The position numbers were made by a program, and so were the translations under genes. A stretch of 9,731 nt of DNA from Bacilli bacterium (GTDB lineage: Bacteria > Bacillota_I > Bacilli_A > RF39 > UBA660): positions 1-9,731 of the forward strand of contig CAKJXT010000013.1 in assembly GCA_918219625.1 (NCBI GenBank), in the 5' to 3' direction. A model generated the notes under the pieces. That model saw only the letters and a list, made by a program, of their open reading frames with translations. It was not told the origin of the DNA and searched no databases. Shown here piece by piece: positions 1 through 5,607 of the stretch; positions within the stretch are counted from its first letter, which is position 1; each line of letters opens with the position of its first letter.

Positions 1-960
1 ATAAAGATAAATAGAAAGAAATTCTGGAAGAGTGAAATGAATGATGAGAAGTATTCTTGTTATCAAGTTTTATATAGTGCTTTGAAAACTTCTTTACAGG
101 TTATGGCTCCTATAATACCTTTTATGACTGATTATATATGGCAAAATTTAGTTTTAAAGGTTGAACCTAGTGAAGTTTGTTCTGTTCATTTATCTAGTTT
201 TCCTAAGGCTGATTCTTATAATAATGATTTGCTTTTAGAAACTGATAAGGTAAGAGATATAGTTACTCTTGCTTTAAGAATAAAGAATGAGAATAATTTA
301 AAATTAACTCAACCTTTAAGAAAGTTATATTTATGTGGCTTTAATCATATATCTTTAGATGAGTATGATTTGATATTACGTGAAGAGTTAAATGTTAAAG
401 ATATAGAGTATTTATCTGATACTAAGTCATTATGTACTCCTTATTTAGTTTTAGAATTTAAGGTTGCTGGAATGACTTATAAGGATAAAGTTAATCATGT
501 TAAGGATTTATTACTTAATCTTGATAATGATGAAATGAAAGAACTTTATACAAAGTATAGTAATAATCATAAAATGGTTCTTGGTGACATGGAACTTGTT
601 CATGATACTTTAAAGGTTGAATATAAATATAAAAACGGTATAAAAGGGGTAATGGATTCTAATAAATTCGTTGGTTTGGATGTTACAATAGATGATGAAT
701 TATATGAAGAGTTCATGTATAGAAAGTTATTGAGACAATGTCAGGTTTCTAGAAAAGAAGCAGGATATGATGTTGTTGATAGAGTAAAATTGTCGATTGT
801 ATCTAATGATTCTAAAGTTGTGGAAATGCTTAACAATTATAAAGATTCTATAGCTAGAGAAACATTATCTACATTATCTTTTGATAAAATGAATGATTTT
901 GATTACGAGAAAGAGTTTGATTTGCTAGATTATAAAGTTTTATTACAATTGAAAAAATAG
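1..960 (+). CDS. ileS: Isoleucyl-tRNA synthetase, eukaryote-like IleS2 type, C-terminal part (5' truncated by window)
   Basis: The reading frame is open to the first base, so the start lies upstream; the internal ATG at 37 is not the true start. Codons before it read RKKFWKSE, matching the start of the anticodon-binding helical domain of IleS. Then come APIIPFMTDYIWQ and a segment ending in KLTQPLRKLYLCG. The following residues (LNVKDIEYLSD...) and the late RKEAGYDVVDRV motif match the DUF5915-type tail of IleS2 enzymes. No Cys zinc-finger tail, typical of the common bacterial IleS1, is present. The cytosolic enzyme charges tRNA-Ile. IleS2 enzymes as a group are known for low mupirocin sensitivity; applying that here is inference. 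No terminator is visible before the next promoter, which begins about 20 bases after the TAG stop. Confidence 0.93.
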   Translation: MKINRKKFWKSEMNDEKYSCYQVLYSALKTSLQVMAPIIPFMTDYIWQNLVLKVEPSEVCSVHLSSFPKADSYNNDLLLETDKVRDIVTLALRIKNENNLKLTQPLRKLYLCGFNHISLDEYDLILREELNVKDIEYLSDTKSLCTPYLVLEFKVAGMTYKDKVNHVKDLLLNLDNDEMKELYTKYSNNHKMVLGDMELVHDTLKVEYKYKNGIKGVMDSNKFVGLDVTIDDELYEEFMYRKLLRQCQVSRKEAGYDVVDRVKLSIVSNDSKVVEMLNNYKDSIARETLSTLSFDKMNDFDYEKEFDLLDYKVLLQLKK

Positions 961-979
961 TAAAAATTTTAAAATAAAC

Positions 980-1008
980 TTGACGTTAAATATTATATTT
1001 GTTAAAAT
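980..1008 (+). promoter_or_regulatory. Sigma-A-type promoter for the leader RNA / DUF1016-ORF6N operon
   Basis: TTGACG (980-985) and TAAAAT (1003-1008) are separated by 17 bases, and the predicted start of transcription is near 1015. It lies just after the ileS stop and upstream of a folded leader with an intrinsic terminator. Confidence 0.7.
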
Positions 1009-1014
1009 ATATTT

Positions 1015-1136
1015 GTATTAATACTTACCGATAATTAATATGACAATTTGGTCGACTAGGGTTCTCTTTTTAGGGTAAGATAAAAAGATTGCATGTATGC
1101 GGGATACTTATTTTAGGATAAGTATCTCTTTTTTTA
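1015..1136 (+). ncRNA. Structured leader RNA with possible pseudoknot, unassigned riboswitch-like element
   Basis: A roughly 120-nt leader lies between the promoter and the DUF1016 gene. Visible pairings are TCTTTTT (1065-1071) with AAAAAGA (1082-1088), and CTTACC (1024-1029) with GGTAAG (1074-1079) in that hairpin's loop; together they would form a pseudoknot. ATACTTA (1021-1027) is also complementary to TAAGTAT (1119-1125) in the 3' arm of the terminator. The 5' strand therefore has two mutually exclusive partners, as expected for an attenuator. The stretch around GACTAGGGTTC (1054-1064) faintly recalls the first motif of ykkC/guanidine-I RNAs, but the remaining consensus is absent. I do not recognise the family. 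It could also be a free-standing small RNA ending at the terminator. Confidence 0.5.
1101..1135 (+). terminator. Intrinsic terminator in the DUF1016 leader
   Basis: GGGATACTTAT (1101-1111) pairs with ATAAGTATCTC (1118-1128), giving 11 base pairs including one G-U. The loop is six bases, and seven T residues follow (1129-1135). It lies 26 bases before the next start codon, so it is an attenuator or the end of a small RNA. Confidence 0.85.
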
Positions 1137-1140
1137 TTAT

Positions 1141-1192
1141 TTTTGTAAAGGAGGATATTTATGAATGAAATAGTAGAAAAAGAAAATATTGA
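1141..1192 (+). repeat. Shared translation-initiation block, copy 1 (DUF1016 gene)
   Basis: The stretch from TTTTGTAAAGGAGGATATTT through the first eight codons recurs at 2207-2262 before and within the ORF6N gene. Both genes then read M-(N/H)-E-I-V-E-K-E at identical codons although the rest of the proteins is unrelated. Differences are one extra A near the ribosome binding site and one substitution in codon 2. Confidence 0.85.
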
Positions 1193-2189
1193 TAAAACAT
1201 ATAATGATGTGATTAATGATATAAAACAGGATATTAGTAAAACACAATTAGATATTATATTGAGTGCGAATATTAGTTTAGTTAATTTGTATTATAGAAT
1301 TGGCAAAGTACTTTATGATAATTCTATATGGGGAAATAAATTTTTAGATAAATTGGCATTTGAATTAAAATTGGCATATCCAAATCAGAAGGGTTTTTCA
1401 GTAAGAAATTTGAAATATATGAAGGCATTTTATATTGAATATCATGAAGATTTAGAATTTGTGCACCTAGGTGCACAATTACCATGGAAACACAATGTTA
1501 CGTTGATTGAAAAAGTTAAAAATAAAAATATTCGCAAATGGTATATGGAAAAGTGTTTAGAGTATGGTTGGTCTAAAAGTGTTCTTATTTATCAAATAGA
1601 AACAAATTTATATTTTAGACAAGTAAAGAATACTAAACATAGTAATTTTGATTTAACTTTAAAGCAAAATAGTGATTTAGCTATTAATATGCTTAAGGAT
1701 CCATATGTTTTTGATTTGCTTGAAATGTCTGGTGATTTTAAAGAGAAAGAATTAGAAAATAAAATGTTACAAAGATTAAAAAATGTATTGTTAGAGTTTG
1801 GCGATGGTTTTTCATTTGTTGGAAATCAATATAAATTAACAGTTGGTGATAAAGATTTTTATGTTGATTTACTTTTCTATCATGTTAAGTTAAAATGTTA
1901 TGTTGCTGTTGAATTAAAAGCGGATGAATTTGTTCCTGAATATGGCAGTAAGATAGGTTTCTATTTGCAGGCATTAGATGAACAAGTAAAAGATAAGAAT
2001 GATAATCCATCTATTGGTATAATCTTGTGTAAAAGTAAAAATAATGAAATAGTTGATTATACATTAAAGTATATAAATAAACCAGTAGGAGTAAGTGAAT
2101 ATAAAATATTTGATTGTTTACCTGCTGATTATATGAAGAATTTACCAACAGAAGAAGATTTGAATTTTGTTATTGGTGATGATGAATAA
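1161..2189 (+). CDS. DUF1016 (YhcG-type) PD-(D/E)XK nuclease-family protein
   Basis: The 342-residue protein has the two-part architecture of the YhcG/DUF1016 family. The N-terminal helical domain (about 15-155) contains the family motifs KGFSVRNLKYMKAF, AQLPWKHN and YGWSKSVL. The C-terminal nuclease-like domain (about 170-335) has VDLLFYH with Asp236, then VELK with Glu251 and Lys253, the PD-(D/E)XK catalytic triad. The later NPSIGIILCKSKN motif is also typical. Length and motif order are normal, so it looks intact. Family members are uncharacterised or linked to mobile and defence contexts; substrate and role here are unknown. AAGGAGG (1148-1154) precedes the ATG. It probably forms an operon with the ORF6N gene 38 bases downstream. 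A 20-base perfect palindrome (1459-1478) lies in the codons for the AQLPW region. Confidence 0.9.
   Translation: MNEIVEKENIDKTYNDVINDIKQDISKTQLDIILSANISLVNLYYRIGKVLYDNSIWGNKFLDKLAFELKLAYPNQKGFSVRNLKYMKAFYIEYHEDLEFVHLGAQLPWKHNVTLIEKVKNKNIRKWYMEKCLEYGWSKSVLIYQIETNLYFRQVKNTKHSNFDLTLKQNSDLAINMLKDPYVFDLLEMSGDFKEKELENKMLQRLKNVLLEFGDGFSFVGNQYKLTVGDKDFYVDLLFYHVKLKCYVAVELKADEFVPEYGSKIGFYLQALDEQVKDKNDNPSIGIILCKSKNNEIVDYTLKYINKPVGVSEYKIFDCLPADYMKNLPTEEDLNFVIGDDE
1459..1478. repeat. 20-base perfect palindrome inside the DUF1016 gene
   Basis: TTGTGCACCTAGGTGCACAA is its own reverse complement, with no spacer. It encodes the segment just before the conserved AQLPW motif. It is GC-richer than its surroundings. 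As RNA it can only form a hairpin by opening the centre; as DNA it is a symmetric dimer-type site. Confidence 0.9.
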
Positions 2190-2206
2190 ATTGAAAATTG
2201 TTTTGA

Positions 2207-2262
2207 TTTTGTAAAGGAGGAATATTTATGCATGAAATAGTAGAAAAAGAAGTTAATATTGA
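2207..2262 (+). repeat. Shared translation-initiation block, copy 2 (ORF6N gene)
   Basis: This is the second copy of the block at 1141-1192, with the same GTAAAGGAGG ribosome binding site and the same EIVEKE codons (ATGAAATAGTAGAAAAAGAA in both copies). Similarity fades after codon 8, although both proteins retain a following NI. Confidence 0.85.
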
Positions 2263-3085
2263 GGATATGATTTATGAGATTAATGGAGTTGAGGTTATGT
2301 TAGATAGTGATTTGGCAGAACTTTATCATGTAGAAACAAAAAGAATTAATGAAGCAGTAAAGAATAATCCTGAAAAATTTCCAATGAGATATTTAATTAG
2401 AATATCAGAAGAAGAATACCAATCTTTGAAGTCGAAAATTTCGACTTCAAAAGGTGGCTCAAGAAAAGGTCATACGGCTTTTACTGAGCAAGGTGTTTAT
2501 ATGCTTGCGACAATATTAAAGTCACAAGTGGCAACAGAGGTTTCTATTAGAATAATGGATACATTTGTTAAGATGAGACATTATATTAATTATAATATGG
2601 ATTTTTTACCACGTAGATTTTTACTTTTAGAAGATAAAGTCGATGAAAATACTAAAAGAATTGATGAATTGTTTGATAAATTTAATCCTAAAGATATTAT
2701 AAAAAATTGTATATTTTTTAAGGATAATATATATGATGCATATTCTGTATTATTAGATATTTTTAATGAAGCACGTAATGAAATAATTATTATTGATAAT
2801 TATGCAAATAAGGAATTGTTGGATATATTAAGGGATATTGATAAAAAAATAATAATTGTTTCTAAAAATATTGATGAAAGATTAAAGAAGAAGTATCAAA
2901 GTCAATATAGTAATGTTCAATTTATAAATAATGATTCTTTTCATGATAGATTTATATTGATTGATAGAAAAAAATTATATTCATGTGGTGCCTCGTTTAA
3001 GGATCTTGGTAAAAAATGTTTTGCGATTAATGAGTCTTCTATTATATATATAGATGATATTATTAACTCAATTTTTGACAATTAA
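2228..3085 (+). CDS. ORF6N-domain DNA-binding protein with PLD-like C-terminal domain
   Basis: This is a 285-residue protein. Residues about 13-105 form an ORF6N domain, recognised by EDMIYEINGVEVMLDSDLAELY, a KRINEAVKNNPEKFP segment, and AFTEQGVYMLATILKS; the domain is found in phage antirepressor-like and KilA-N-related proteins. A short predicted coiled coil (about 134-152) follows. The C-terminal part resembles a phospholipase-D-like fold: a hydrophobic strand NEIIIIDNYAN, then HDRFILID from His239 and GASFKDLGKKCFAI. Only one such motif is present, and the usual Lys of HxK is Arg, so catalysis is uncertain. AAGGAGG lies eight bases before the ATG. Transcription is probably shared with the DUF1016 gene. 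The function is unproven; a phage-derived regulator or a defence component are both possible. A 27-base near-perfect palindrome lies at 2425-2451. Confidence 0.85.
   Translation: MHEIVEKEVNIEDMIYEINGVEVMLDSDLAELYHVETKRINEAVKNNPEKFPMRYLIRISEEEYQSLKSKISTSKGGSRKGHTAFTEQGVYMLATILKSQVATEVSIRIMDTFVKMRHYINYNMDFLPRRFLLLEDKVDENTKRIDELFDKFNPKDIIKNCIFFKDNIYDAYSVLLDIFNEARNEIIIIDNYANKELLDILRDIDKKIIIVSKNIDERLKKKYQSQYSNVQFINNDSFHDRFILIDRKKLYSCGASFKDLGKKCFAINESSIIYIDDIINSIFDN
2425..2451. repeat. 27-base inverted repeat inside the ORF6N gene
   Basis: TTTGAAGTCGAAA (2425-2437), one central A, and its exact reverse complement (2439-2451) give 13-base arms. It encodes the SLKSKISTSK stretch ahead of the conserved AFTEQG motif. 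It is as symmetrical as the palindrome in the neighbouring DUF1016 gene but unrelated in sequence. Confidence 0.9.
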
Positions 3086-3103
3086 GTGGATAAGTGCTAT
3101 ACT
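3075..3103 (+). promoter_or_regulatory. Sigma-A-type promoter of the tyrS T-box unit
   Basis: TTGACA (3075-3080) and TATACT (3098-3103) are 17 bases apart. The -35 box lies inside the last codons of the ORF6N gene. The transcript is predicted to start near 3110. Confidence 0.85.
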
Positions 3104-3109
3104 TTTGGT

Positions 3110-3325
3110 GGTTAATTAAAAAGCGATTCATTCAAAGTAGTTATTTTAATTTAATTTATAGAGAGTCTATGGTTGGTGAAAATAGATAATAATAGAATAA
3201 TGAATTACAAATGATGATTTTAAGTCGGATAGTATCCGTTATCAATAAGAGGTAATAATTTATTACAAATAAAGGTGGTACCACGAGCAATTCGTCCTTT
3301 TTGGATGTTTTGCTCGTTTTTTTCT
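3110..3325 (+). ncRNA. Tyrosine T-box leader
   Basis: T-box landmarks appear in order: an AGTA box (3136-3139), a GAGAGTC segment (from 3161) and GGTGAAA at the top of Stem I, and the specifier loop GAATTACAAA with tyrosine codon TAC (3206-3208). A small hairpin follows, CGGATA/TATCCG (3226-3238), presumably Stem III. The T-box core GGTGGTACCACGAG (3274-3287) contains UGGU (3276-3279), complementary to the ACCA end of an uncharged tRNA. The specifier agrees with the downstream tyrS. In the known mechanism, uncharged tRNA-Tyr stabilises the antiterminator and allows tyrS transcription. This accounts for most of the gene-free stretch 3086-3409. Confidence 0.95.
3284..3323 (+). terminator. T-box intrinsic terminator
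   Basis: CGAGCAA (3284-3290) pairs with TTGCTCG (3310-3316), with an inner TCC/GGA helix, followed by seven T residues (3317-3323). The 5' arm overlaps the T-box antiterminator sequence, as expected. Confidence 0.93.
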
Positions 3326-3339
3326 AGGAGGTGATTTGT

Positions 3340-3429
3340 ATGGATAGTGATTATTATTACTTTGGTGATCGTAATTTAATTAGCTGTACAAATTATTTAG
3401 GAGGAAATTATGGAAAAGAAATTATTTGA
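3340..3429 (+). CDS. Tyr-rich 29-residue small ORF between the T-box and tyrS
   Basis: The ORF starts MDSDYYYFGDRN and has five Tyr in 29 residues, including three consecutive Tyr codons (3352-3360). Its ribosome binding site, AGGAGGTGAT (3326-3335), matches the 16S tail better than that of tyrS. It begins 17 bases after the T-box terminator tract. Its frame runs across the tyrS ribosome binding site and start codon and stops at 3427-3429, inside tyrS. The peptide itself is not recognised. A leader-peptide role in translational control of tyrS is inference; a chance ORF behind a strong site is the alternative. Confidence 0.55.
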   Translation: MDSDYYYFGDRNLISCTNYLGGNYGKEII

Positions 3430-4642
3430 TATTTTAAAAGAAAGAGGTTATGTTAAAGATTTAACTCATGAAAGTGAGATTATCGATTTAGTTAATGGAG
3501 AGCCTATGACTTTTTACTTAGGTATTGATCCAACTGCAGATAGTCTTCATATTGGTCATTTCTTTGCTTTAACTTTATTTAGATGGTTACAGGATTTTGG
3601 ACATCATGGGATTATTTTAGTTGGAGGCGCAACTGCTTTAGTTGGTGATCCTACTGGTAAGAGTGATATGAGAAAGATGCTTTCAAAAGAGGAAGTTATT
3701 CATAATAAAGCTGAAGTAAAGGAACTTGTTAAAAGATTTGTAAGAATTGATGGAGATAACCCGGCTATTATAGTTGATAATGCGGATTGGATTTGTGATA
3801 AAAATTATATTGATTTTATGAGAGATATTGGTGTTCATTTTAATGTCAATACTATGCTTAATGCTGATTGTTATAAGAAAAGGCTTGAAAATGGTGGTTT
3901 AACATTTTTAGAGATGGGTTATATGTTGATGCAGGCTTTTGATTTTGTTCATTTGAATAAAGAGTTTGGTTGTAGATTACAAATAGGTGGTTCTGATCAA
4001 TGGGCAAATATATTAGCTGGTGTTGATTTATCTCGTAAGATTGGTTTTAGCGAAGGCGTTAAGATTGATCCTTTATTTGGATGGACTTGTCCTTTGTTAA
4101 TTAAGGCTGATGGAGAGAAAATGGGTAAGACTTCTAGTGGTACTTTATGGGTGTCTAGAGATAAGACAACTCCTTTTGATTTTTACCAAGCATGGATTAA
4201 CTCTTTTGATGAAGATGTAGAAAGATGTTTATCTTTCTTTACTAGAATGGAAATATCTGATATTAAAGAGTTGTGTTCTAAAGATATAAGAGAGGCTAAG
4301 AAAGTTCTTGCTTTTGAGGTTACTAAGTTAGTTCATGGCGAAGATGAGGCTTTAAAAGCACAAGAAACTGCTTTAGATTTATTTAGTAATAAGGGTATTT
4401 CGGATAATATGCCAACTGTTACTATTTCTAGTGTTCCAATTAATATATTAGATTTACTTTTAGAGGTTAATTTAGTATCTTCTAAGTCAGAAGCAAGAAG
4501 GTTAATAGAGCAAAATGGAATTAGTATTAATCAAGTTAAAGAGGATAATGTTGATAGGATATTTACTATAGAAGATTTTAAAAATGACTTAATAATTCAA
4601 AAGGGCAAGAAAGTATTTGTCAGGGTTAAATTTGACAAATAA
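3410..4642 (+). CDS. tyrS: Tyrosyl-tRNA synthetase
   Basis: The 410-residue class I enzyme has the HIGH signature at residues 47-50 (LHIGHF) and the KMSKS-type loop KMGKT at 237-241. The GGSDQWANI substrate-binding segment typical of bacterial TyrRS is present, and residues about 340-405 form a C-terminal S4-like RNA-binding domain (SEARRLIEQNGISINQ). The length is normal for bacterial TyrRS. In the cytosol it forms Tyr-AMP and charges tRNA-Tyr. The start is set by TTAGGAGG six bases upstream. It is controlled by the upstream T-box and possibly by the Tyr-rich ORF that overlaps its start. Its last codons contain the -35 box of the next promoter. Confidence 0.98.
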   Translation: MEKKLFDILKERGYVKDLTHESEIIDLVNGEPMTFYLGIDPTADSLHIGHFFALTLFRWLQDFGHHGIILVGGATALVGDPTGKSDMRKMLSKEEVIHNKAEVKELVKRFVRIDGDNPAIIVDNADWICDKNYIDFMRDIGVHFNVNTMLNADCYKKRLENGGLTFLEMGYMLMQAFDFVHLNKEFGCRLQIGGSDQWANILAGVDLSRKIGFSEGVKIDPLFGWTCPLLIKADGEKMGKTSSGTLWVSRDKTTPFDFYQAWINSFDEDVERCLSFFTRMEISDIKELCSKDIREAKKVLAFEVTKLVHGEDEALKAQETALDLFSNKGISDNMPTVTISSVPINILDLLLEVNLVSSKSEARRLIEQNGISINQVKEDNVDRIFTIEDFKNDLIIQKGKKVFVRVKFDK

Positions 4643-4659
4643 TTAAATTAGTGTATAAT
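4632..4659 (+). promoter_or_regulatory. Promoter of RNA element A
   Basis: TTGACA (4632-4637) and TATAAT (4654-4659) are consensus boxes with a 16-base spacer. The -35 lies in the end of tyrS. The sequence is nearly identical to the promoter at 8704-8731, so promoter and RNA element were duplicated as one unit. Confidence 0.9.
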
Positions 4660-4663
4660 ATTT

Positions 4664-4763
4664 TTCTAGTGAGGGGATATAAGATTATCGAGCTATCCCG
4701 GGCTTTGCCTACACGAACTTGTAAAAAGTACGGAGTCACATTGTGATTACCGTGCTTTTTTTT
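4664..4763 (+). ncRNA. Duplicated structured leader RNA, copy A (unassigned family)
   Basis: GTGAGGGGATATAAG opens an element whose core recurs at 8741-8789. Hairpin 1 pairs GGGATA (4674-4679) with TATCCC (4694-4699) around a 14-base conserved loop. Hairpin 2 abuts it and pairs GGGC (4700-4703) with GCCT (4707-4710). An invariant ACACG (4711-4715) follows, and then a terminator. Hairpin 2 changes on both sides between copies while pairing is kept (GGGC/GCCT against GAGT/ACTT), which supports a functional RNA. No family I know matches. It lies directly upstream of a GNAT gene and is probably a ligand-responsive attenuator, though a small RNA is possible. Confidence 0.7.
4728..4763 (+). terminator. 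Intrinsic terminator of RNA element A
   Basis: GTACGG (4728-4733) pairs with CCGTGC (4750-4755), with inner TCAC/GTGA (4736-4739 with 4743-4746), followed by eight T residues (4756-4763). The flanking A and T runs extend the stem. It lies about 30 bases before the GNAT start. Confidence 0.93.
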
Positions 4764-4792
4764 ACGGTAAATCTAGAGAGGGAGTGATTAAA

Positions 4793-5377
4793 ATGGAAAG
4801 GTTTTATTTAGAAGTGCCATCTATTTCTAGAAAGGCTGATGCGATTGATTATATCAATGAAAACATCCAATATAAATCTGATATAAATGGAGTTGGTGGA
4901 TTGGATAGATTTGTTGATGATTATGAAGGATGGCTTGTTAAGTTAGAAGAAGATTATTCTAGAATTCCTAATGAAGAACGTGTTCCGGGTAGAACTTATT
5001 TCTTAGTAAGGGAAAGTGATAATAGAATTATAGGTATGATTAATATTCGGTTAAGCTTAAACGAAAAATTAAGAAATTATGGTGGTAATATTGGTTATGG
5101 TATTAGACCAACCGAAAGAGGAAATGGATATAATAAGATTAATTTATATTTAGGATTAAAAGTATGTTTTGATTGTGGTATTGATACGGTTTTATTAGAT
5201 GCTGATTTAAATAATCCTGCTTCTTGGAGAACTATGGAAGCATTAGGTGGTATTAGAATTGCTGAATATTATGATGAAAATTATAAAGAGAATATTGTAA
5301 AATACAGTATTGATGTTAAGAAATCGTTAGAAACTTATAAAGATACATATGAATGTTTTGTATCTAAAAGTAGATAA
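4793..5377 (+). CDS. GNAT-family N-acetyltransferase
   Basis: The protein is 194 residues. A GNAT fold is indicated by the strand/turn FLVRESDNRIIGMINIRL, a GNIGYGIRP strand, and the acetyl-CoA pyrophosphate loop RGNGY (109-113). The C-terminal NPASWRTMEALGG resembles the N-x-x-S-x-x-x-x-x-x-x-G-G pattern of COG3981-like acetyltransferases. It should transfer an acetyl group from acetyl-CoA; the acceptor is unknown. ATG 4793 is chosen because GAGGGAG (4778-4784) lies eight bases before it; an in-frame GTG at 4784 overlaps that site. It appears monocistronic and is preceded by RNA element A with its terminator, so it is likely conditionally expressed. Another GNAT gene is associated with copy B. 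Confidence 0.88.
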   Translation: MERFYLEVPSISRKADAIDYINENIQYKSDINGVGGLDRFVDDYEGWLVKLEEDYSRIPNEERVPGRTYFLVRESDNRIIGMINIRLSLNEKLRNYGGNIGYGIRPTERGNGYNKINLYLGLKVCFDCGIDTVLLDADLNNPASWRTMEALGGIRIAEYYDENYKENIVKYSIDVKKSLETYKDTYECFVSKSR

Positions 5378-5389
5378 TTTGAAAAATAT

Positions 5390-5418
5390 TTGACATATAT
5401 TTATAATAGTGCTATATT
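5390..5418 (+). promoter_or_regulatory. Promoter of the tandem attenuator / ANL transcript
   Basis: TTGACA (5390-5395) and TATATT (5413-5418) have a 17-base spacer, and the transcript should start near 5425. It lies immediately after the GNAT stop codon. Confidence 0.85.
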
Positions 5419-5443
5419 ATTAAAAACGAAGGGAGATAGACCT

Positions 5444-5530
5444 ATGAATAATATGTTTAGAATTAATAATTTATTATTAGACTTATTATTAAACCGATTA
5501 TGTAGTAATGGGTCTATTTGTGTTGCTTAG
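5444..5530 (+). CDS. Leucine leader peptide 1 (attenuator 1)
   Basis: The 28-residue peptide has seven Leu, arranged LLLDLLLNRL (residues 10-19), all encoded by TTA. GAAGGGAG just upstream is the ribosome binding site. The Leu codons form region 1 of a classical attenuator: 5478-5488 can pair with region 2 at 5503-5516. The peptide ends 13 bases before region 3, so a ribosome at the stop codon would mask much of region 2 and favour termination. This matches the logic of the enterobacterial leu leader, where scarce charged tRNA-Leu stalls the ribosome. The product itself probably has no function. Confidence 0.82.
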   Translation: MNNMFRINNLLLDLLLNRLCSNGSICVA

Positions 5531-5560
5531 GAAAAAGTAATTTAATAGGGTCAATACTAC
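5502..5560 (+). promoter_or_regulatory. Antiterminator 1 (regions 2 and 3)
   Basis: Region 2 (5502-5518) and region 3 (5544-5560) can form a 17-position duplex with only two mismatches, counting G-U as paired. Region 3 is also the 5' arm of terminator 1, so the two structures exclude each other. Region 2 closely mimics region 4 (TAATGGGTCTATTT against TATTGGCTCTATTT), the signature of a transcription attenuator. Confidence 0.8.
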
Positions 5561-5583
5561 ATTTGGTATTGGCTCTATTTTTT
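5544..5583 (+). terminator. Attenuator terminator 1 (regions 3 and 4)
   Basis: Bases 5544-5558 pair continuously with 5565-5579 (15 pairs, including G-U), with a six-base loop and a T tract from 5578. It lies between leader peptides 1 and 2. Confidence 0.93.
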
Positions 5584-5607
5584 GTTTATAGAAGGGAGAT
5601 ATGACCT

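Noticed and set aside
1040..1105. Guanidine-I/ykkC riboswitch
   Set aside because: Only CTAGGGTTC recalls the first motif; the other conserved ykkC segments are absent.
1459..2451. CRISPR repeats or insertion-sequence ends
   Set aside because: The two palindromes differ in sequence, are single copies, and lie inside intact reading frames with no direct target duplication.
4670..4748. Open frame from GTG through RNA element A, possible leader peptide
   Set aside because: It has no ribosome binding site, the GTG is only a few bases from the predicted transcript start, and the equivalent frame in copy B stops after 12 codons; changes fit RNA pairing better than coding.
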